In this document: piece by piece, positions 58,997 through 64,000 of the stretch | How the letters are laid out: each line of letters starts with the position of its first letter | Position numbering within the stretch: the first letter of the stretch is position 1 | Assembly: GCF_902506375.1 (NCBI RefSeq) | Contig: NZ_LR733284.1 | Coordinates: 791,042 to 855,041 of the forward strand | Reading direction: 5' to 3' | Source of the DNA: Microbacterium sp. 8M | GTDB lineage: Bacteria > Actinomycetota > Actinomycetes > Actinomycetales > Microbacteriaceae | Length of the DNA: 64,000 nt | Program-made: the position numbers and the translations under genes | Notes under the pieces: generated by a model | The model's database searches: none | What the model was told of the DNA's origin: nothing | The model's input: the letters and a program-made list of their open reading frames with translations, nothing else

Positions 58997-61018
58997 ATGA
59001 GCGCAACGTTGACCGTCACCGAGGTCGTCCTCCCCACCGCCCCCGTCGGACCGCCGAATCCCCTTCCCGCCGTGGCGACGATGCCGCAGGCGCCCTATGA
59101 GGCCACGACGGCCGGGCTGCCCGCCGAGATGGCGGCGAACATCCGGTACGGGCAGGTGTCGTCGATCCACCCCTACCTGATCCAGGACGGCTACGACCGC
59201 CGGCGCGCACCCGCCCCCTTGCGCGTCGCCGTGCTCGAGAACGAACGGCTTCGCGCCGAGTTCGCCCTCGATCTCGGCGGGCGGCTCGTGCGCCTCTTCG
59301 ACAAGCGCACCGGACGCGACCTCGTGTACCGCAACGCCATCTTCCAGCCGGCGAACCTCGCGCTGCGAGACGCGTGGTTCTCCGGCGGCGCCGAGTGGAA
59401 CATCGGCATGCGCGGGCACTGGCCGCTCACGGTCGATCCGCTCTACGCCGCCGAGATCACGGGATCGGACGGCGAGCCGATCCTGCGCCTGTGGGAGTAC
59501 GAGCGCGTGCGCGGGCTGATCCTGCAGATCGATGCGACGCTCGACGAGGCCGCCCTGCACGTGCGGGTGCGGGTGCGCAACCCGCGCGAACGCGAGACCG
59601 GGATGTACTGGTGGACCAACATCGCGGTCGCGCAGACTCCGGGCAGCCGCGTGTTCGCCCCGGCGACGCACGCCTACATGACCGCCTACGACGGCACCCT
59701 GGAGCGGGTCGACCTGAACCAGCGGGATCCCCGCCACCCGGCGACGGCCTCCGCCGCCGCGGACTACTTCTTCGACCTCGCACCCGGCCTCGCGGCGTCG
59801 CCGGATCCCGCCGGCACCGCGGCGCGTCCGTGGATCGCGGCCGTCGATGAGGACGGATCCGGGCTCGCTCACGTCTCGACGGCGCCGCTCGTGGGACGCA
59901 AGCTGTTCGTCTGGGGCGACACCCCGGGCGGGCGGCACTGGTGCGACTGGCTCGGCGGCGACACCGGCGCGTACTTCGAGATCCAGGCGGGGCTCGCCAC
60001 CACGCAGTACGAGCACCTGCGCATGCCCGGTGGCGCGACGTGGGAGTGGACCGAGACGTTCCTGCCGCTGCAGCTCGAGGATCCGGCTCTGGACGGATCC
60101 TGGAGCGATGACACTGCGATCGTCGGCGGCCGGGTGCTTCAGGCCGCCGACGCGGCGGGATCCGCCGGCGTCGCGCGCCTCGCATCCGCCGCCGATATCG
60201 CCCCGGACGCGCTGCTGTCGATCGGGTCGCCCTGGGGTGCGCTGGAGCAGGAGCTCGCCGACCGCGCGGGCACCGCGTTCGCCGTGCCGGACGGGGTGCG
60301 CTTCGTGCGCGACGGCGCCGAGGGCGCGTACTGGGCGGGCCTGCTCGACGCCCCGGCCGACCGCTCCGCGGGCAGCGCGGCCGGAGGCGGCGGCCACGAT
60401 GGCGGCGCCGACGAACCGGATCCGCTCGACGCACCCGCCTCGTACGTCACCGGCGATGAGTGGGACCATCTGCTCGCCGAGGCGCCCGCCACCTGGCTCA
60501 CGCACTACCACCGCGCGGTCGCCGCGCACGCCCGCGGAGAGCACGGCACGGCGATCTCGCACTACGAGGCGTCGCTGCGGCACCGGCGCAGCCCGTGGGC
60601 GCTGCGCGGGCTCGGCCTCGCCCTGCGGCAGTCGGCCGGCGGCACCGCCGCGCAGTCGGAGGGGATCAACCGCCTCACCGAAGCACACGCGCTCGTGCCC
60701 GGCCTTGCCCCGCTGGCCCTCGAGCTCGCCGACGCCCTGCTCGCCGACGGTCGCGCGGAGGAGACGCGCCGGCTGCTGGAGACCCTGCCCACCGAGGTCC
60801 GCGCCCTCGGGCGGTTCCGCGTGGCAGAGATCCGCGCGGCGCTCGGCGTGGGCGACCGGGAAACGGCCGGGCGGATCCTCGAGGAGCGCATCGAGGTGCC
60901 GAACCTTCGCGAGGGCGAGCTGAGCATGTCGGCGCTATGGCACGAGGCTTTCCCCGATCGCCCCGTCCCGTCCTGGTACGACTTCGAGATGGCGCCGGGC
61001 GACGGCGCGCAGCACTGA
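58997..61018 (+). CDS. DUF5107 domain protein with TPR-like C-terminus
   Basis: A 673-residue protein. The N-terminal DUF5107 domain (about 30-400) contains VLENERLRAEFALDLGGRLV, GGAEWNIGMRGHWP and YWWTNIAVAQTPGSRVFAP, a galactose-mutarotase-like beta-sandwich fold often found in glycan-acting proteins. The C-terminal part (about 480-660) reads as TPR-like helices (HGTAISHYEASLRHRRSPWA and so on). No signal peptide is seen. Members occur with glycoside hydrolases; the catalytic role is not established. It is divergent from the methyltransferase gene. Confidence 0.87.
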   Translation: MSATLTVTEVVLPTAPVGPPNPLPAVATMPQAPYEATTAGLPAEMAANIRYGQVSSIHPYLIQDGYDRRRAPAPLRVAVLENERLRAEFALDLGGRLVRLFDKRTGRDLVYRNAIFQPANLALRDAWFSGGAEWNIGMRGHWPLTVDPLYAAEITGSDGEPILRLWEYERVRGLILQIDATLDEAALHVRVRVRNPRERETGMYWWTNIAVAQTPGSRVFAPATHAYMTAYDGTLERVDLNQRDPRHPATASAAADYFFDLAPGLAASPDPAGTAARPWIAAVDEDGSGLAHVSTAPLVGRKLFVWGDTPGGRHWCDWLGGDTGAYFEIQAGLATTQYEHLRMPGGATWEWTETFLPLQLEDPALDGSWSDDTAIVGGRVLQAADAAGSAGVARLASAADIAPDALLSIGSPWGALEQELADRAGTAFAVPDGVRFVRDGAEGAYWAGLLDAPADRSAGSAAGGGGHDGGADEPDPLDAPASYVTGDEWDHLLAEAPATWLTHYHRAVAAHARGEHGTAISHYEASLRHRRSPWALRGLGLALRQSAGGTAAQSEGINRLTEAHALVPGLAPLALELADALLADGRAEETRRLLETLPTEVRALGRFRVAEIRAALGVGDRETAGRILEERIEVPNLREGELSMSALWHEAFPDRPVPSWYDFEMAPGDGAQH

Positions 61019-61036
61019 GGATCCGACCCGCGGCGA

Positions 61037-61360
61037 TCAGCCGCGGTCGAGGTCGTCGAGCAGCTGCACGGCCGCCGCAGCGTACGCTCCGATCCAGCGG
61101 TCGTGGATCCGCTTGATGGGCAGCGGCGCGAGGGTGAGGTGCCGTTCGCGTCCCTCGCGGCGGCCGATCACCAGCTCAGCCCGTTCCAGCACGCGGAGGT
61201 GCTGGAGCACCGTCGTGCGGTCGAGCTCGGGGAAGCAGGCGCACAGCTCGCCGGTCGTCCGCGGCGCCTCGCGCAGCGCATCGAGCATGCGGCGGCGGAC
61301 CGGGGCGGCGAGCGCCTTGAAGACGAGATCGTCGTCGCCGGTTACCTCCGCGGATGACAT
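61037..61360 (-). CDS. ArsR family transcriptional regulator
   Basis: A 107-residue winged-helix ArsR protein. The DNA-binding part contains FKALAAPVRRRMLDALRE, then RTTVLQHLRVLERAELVIGR. There is no CxC metal motif, so it is the metal-independent type that commonly pairs with SRPBCC/AHSA1 genes. Its ATG (61360) is 6 bases from TAAGAT on its strand and lies within a palindrome shared with the divergent gene (61357-61380). It is probably autoregulated. Confidence 0.93.
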   Translation of the reverse strand: MSSAEVTGDDDLVFKALAAPVRRRMLDALREAPRTTGELCACFPELDRTTVLQHLRVLERAELVIGRREGRERHLTLAPLPIKRIHDRWIGAYAAAAVQLLDDLDRG

Positions 61361-61380
61361 GTTGTAATCTTACAACATGT
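61357..61380. promoter_or_regulatory. Palindromic operator containing both divergent start codons
   Basis: ACATGTTGTAA-TC-TTACAACATGT has perfect 11-base arms. The ATG of the ArsR gene and the ATG of the SRPBCC gene lie at its two ends, only 16 bases apart. The central TAATCT/TAAGAT hexamers are the -10 elements of two leaderless promoters, so one bound dimer would block both. Confidence 0.8.
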
Positions 61381-61871
61381 CTGAGAGCGAAACCGCTGCG
61401 GACATGGCTCCGCTGACAGAACTGTCCTTCTCCGTCTCGGGTCGCGTCTCCCGCCCGCCGGCCGAGGTCTACGAGGCCGTCGCCGATCCGGAGCAGCTCT
61501 CCCGCTACTTCACCACCGGCGGTGCGCGCGGCCGCCTCGAGCCGGGCGCCGAGGTGACATGGGACTTCGCAGACTTCCCCGGCCGCTTTCCCGTCGAGGT
61601 CGTCGAGGCAGCCGCACCCGAGCGCATCGTGATCGAATGGGCAGCCGCGCCCGGAAGCAACGACACCGGCACCACCCGCACCGTGTTCGAGTTCGCCCCG
61701 ATCGACGGCGGCACGCGCACCCTCGTCACCATCACGGAGTCGAGCTGGCGTGCGACCGCGGACGGCGCCAAGAGCGCCTTCGGCAACTGCGAGGGCTGGA
61801 CCGGAATGCTGGCCGCGCTCAAGGCCTGGGTGGAGCACGGCATCAACCTGCGCGACGGCTTCTACAAGTAG
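61377..61871 (+). CDS. SRPBCC/AHSA1 family protein
   Basis: A 164-residue protein of the SRPBCC/AHSA1 superfamily. The opening strand ELSFSVSGRVSRPPAEVYEA, then DPEQLSRYFTTGG and the C-terminal EGWTGMLAALKAWVEHGINL match. The family binds hydrophobic ligands in a deep cavity. ATG 61377 is 6 bases after TAATCT, inside the shared palindrome. Paired with the divergent ArsR regulator, it is part of a widespread two-gene unit. Confidence 0.92.
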   Translation: MSESETAADMAPLTELSFSVSGRVSRPPAEVYEAVADPEQLSRYFTTGGARGRLEPGAEVTWDFADFPGRFPVEVVEAAAPERIVIEWAAAPGSNDTGTTRTVFEFAPIDGGTRTLVTITESSWRATADGAKSAFGNCEGWTGMLAALKAWVEHGINLRDGFYK

Positions 61872-61947
61872 GCATCGTCCCGGCTCCTTCAGCCGACCCC
61901 GACACGCAGGTCGCCGCCACGACTCCGCCCGTGGGCGGCGACCCGGC

Positions 61948-62700
61948 TCACCCCTGCATCCGCGGATCCTCGGTGGGGTCGCGGAACATCGCCGGACACC
62001 CGGCCTCGACCGCCGACGGGCTCAGCTCGAAGTGCCACGGCTCGTTGTCGTATGTGCGGCACAGCCCGAACTCGGCACCGTGGCGGTGCAGCCAGTCCGC
62101 GGCCGCGTAGGGCGCGATGTCGACCGCCTCGCCCTTCACGTGCTGCGAGGTCTCCGGAGTGCCGACCCAGCGTGCGGCCTCCTCGGCGGAGCCGTAGGTG
62201 CGCACCGCCTCGCGCAGCAGCCACGACTGATAGGCCTTCGACCGCCAGCCGCTGCCGACCCGCAGGTCGATGCCGTCCTCCTCTGCCGTGTCGTGCGCCC
62301 GCTGCAGCGCCTCGCGCAGGGCCGGATCCAGCCTCGCGACGGCAGGCGCCGACATGTCCGAGACGGCGACCGAGTCGCCGTCGGCGATGAAGCCGTCCTC
62401 GGCGGTCGGCCGTCCCCCGCCGCGCGCAGCCGCGGATCCCTCATCGTCTCCCGCCACGGCGACGCCACCCGGGTAATCCGGTCGCGACGCGACCGCCGCG
62501 GTGACGACGGCCGCAGCCGTGCCTGCCCCGATCGTCCCGACGACGAGCAGCGTCACCAGCAGGCGGAACAGAGGTCGCCGTGAACGGGCTCGCCGGTCGC
62601 CGGCGCGGCACTGCCCATCCGCGGGTCCACCCGGATCCAGGATCCATTCCGGTGCGATGCCGGGGCGCAGCGAGGTGCTCGGTCTCGTGGTGGTGTCCAT
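61948..62700 (-). CDS. Membrane-anchored D,D-carboxypeptidase (VanY/M15B-like)
   Basis: A 250-residue protein. A signal anchor lies at about residues 42-68 (LFRLLVTLLVVGTIGAGTAA). The M15B peptidase domain has the zinc motif TSQHVKGEAVDIAP (H and D ligands), the WHFEL motif with the third zinc histidine, and an SGWRS start. It would trim D-Ala from peptidoglycan stems outside the cell. ATG 62700 is chosen because it directly precedes the anchor. It is divergent from a two-component system across 87 bases, suggesting VanRS-like wall sensing. Confidence 0.92.
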   Translation of the reverse strand: MDTTTRPSTSLRPGIAPEWILDPGGPADGQCRAGDRRARSRRPLFRLLVTLLVVGTIGAGTAAAVVTAAVASRPDYPGGVAVAGDDEGSAAARGGGRPTAEDGFIADGDSVAVSDMSAPAVARLDPALREALQRAHDTAEEDGIDLRVGSGWRSKAYQSWLLREAVRTYGSAEEAARWVGTPETSQHVKGEAVDIAPYAAADWLHRHGAEFGLCRTYDNEPWHFELSPSAVEAGCPAMFRDPTEDPRMQG

Positions 62701-62787
62701 GCGTCCAGCGCATCCGGGCGCACGTTGCCGGGCCGTAAGCGCTTTCGCATACGCTCCCGATACATCCGGGTGCCTAGGCTTTCTGGC

Positions 62788-63514
<727 letters not shown>

Positions 63515-63522
<8 letters not shown>

Positions 63523-64000
63523 CCGCCCGACGCCCGCACCGTTCGGCCCTCGCGTCGCGCGAGCGCCGGGGCTGTCGGTGCGCTGGCGCCTCACGCTCAG
63601 CTACGTGGTGCTGGTCGCGATCGCGGGCGCCGTGCTGCTGGGGGTGGTCGCGCTCTGGCTGCTGCGGTACGTGCCCGACGGCAGCGTGTACAGCACGGGC
63701 CCGTTCGACGGCGGAAGCTGGGCACCGAACCGCTCCGACCTCATCCGCGCGTTCGTCCCGGCCGCGACCTGGGCGCTGCTCGCCCTCATCGGCCTGAGCG
63801 TGATCGGCGGCTGGCTGCTCGCCGGCCGCGTGCTGCGCCCGCTCGCGATCATGGCCGACACCGCGCGGGCGGTGGGCGACGGCGACCTGACCGCGCGGAT
63901 CGCGCTGCCCGGGCGCGATGACGAGTTCCGCCGGCTTTCCGACGTGTTCGACGGCATGCTCGACCGGATCCAGGCCGACCTGGAGCGCGAACGCCGATTC
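63515..64000 (+). CDS. Sensor histidine kinase, N-terminal part (cut by the window end)
   Basis: The first 162 codons of a sensor kinase; the gene runs off the window. Two membrane helices (about residues 25-50, VVLVAIAGAVLLGVVALWLL, and about 82-105) flank a short extracytoplasmic loop. A HAMP domain follows (LRPLAIMADTARAVGDGDL onward). The dimerisation and ATPase domains lie outside. It overlaps the response-regulator gene and is its cognate kinase. Confidence 0.93.

Overview
The window looks like a chromosomal segment of a high-GC actinobacterium, most likely Microbacteriaceae and probably Microbacterium or a close relative. The support is a GC content near 70 percent, an HNH/DUF222 (13E12-type) gene, DUF2510, G5 and excalibur surface modules, many apparently leaderless starts (a TANNNT hexamer 6 or 7 bases before the start codon), and short dispersed GC-rich repeats. 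I see no transposase, prophage, rRNA, complete tRNA or CRISPR array. The genus is an inference from protein flavour, not from a marker gene.

Layout. 0-7 kb: a surface protein, two palindromic intergenic elements, an RNase HI, a DUF503 protein, a divergent Lrp regulator and LysE exporter pair, and a tightly overlapping pantothenate operon (DUF2520 protein, panC, panD, panB) whose gene ends have absorbed repeats. 7-13 kb: an accessory island with lower GC in its first half. It holds a FitA/VapB-VapC type toxin-antitoxin pair, a NudG-like Nudix hydrolase, a predicted modification-dependent endonuclease (SRA-like reader plus PD-(D/E)XK), a dCTPase-like all-alpha NTP pyrophosphohydrolase overlapping a GIY-YIG/DUF2075 helicase-like gene, and a membrane NERD nuclease. 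13-22 kb: two secreted or lipid-anchored unknowns, a TetR/SDR pair, a DHFR-like reductase, a coupled operon of a haem-oxygenase-like diiron protein, a CDGSH protein and a GCS2-type ligase, then a sigma factor and an APC permease. 22-30 kb: purL, and a LacI-controlled APC permease plus amidohydrolase. 30-35 kb: an envelope-stress cluster (Asp23/Gls24 proteins, AmaP-like and DUF6286-like membrane proteins, CsbD, GlsB, an ECF sigma factor with a coupled Asp23 protein). 35-38 kb: an oxidoreductase and secreted proteins. 38-46 kb: two GH3 glucosidases, an MFS transporter and two TetR regulators that share an operator-like motif. 46-52 kb: a lipase-maturation-factor-like protein, then an IclR-controlled set (RidA, PLP deaminase, sugar-acid kinase, KDPG aldolase) with the stub of a deleted deacylase. 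52-64 kb: a glycine betaine ABC transporter, an HNH protein with an SOS-like box, an RsmC-like methyltransferase, a DUF5107 protein, an ArsR/SRPBCC pair reading out of one palindrome, and a VanY-like peptidase divergent from a two-component system cut by the window end.

The three loci that most deserve attention are: (1) 8047-11779, which combines enzymes that could destroy modified cytosine nucleotides and modified DNA; (2) 17256-19567, an uncharacterised diiron/Fe-S/ligase operon; and (3) 47699-51873, which fits catabolism of (N-acetyl)glucosaminate, the product of oxidative chitin breakdown, with its deacetylase reduced to a short stub. These assignments are my readings of sequence motifs and gene order; no database search was run.
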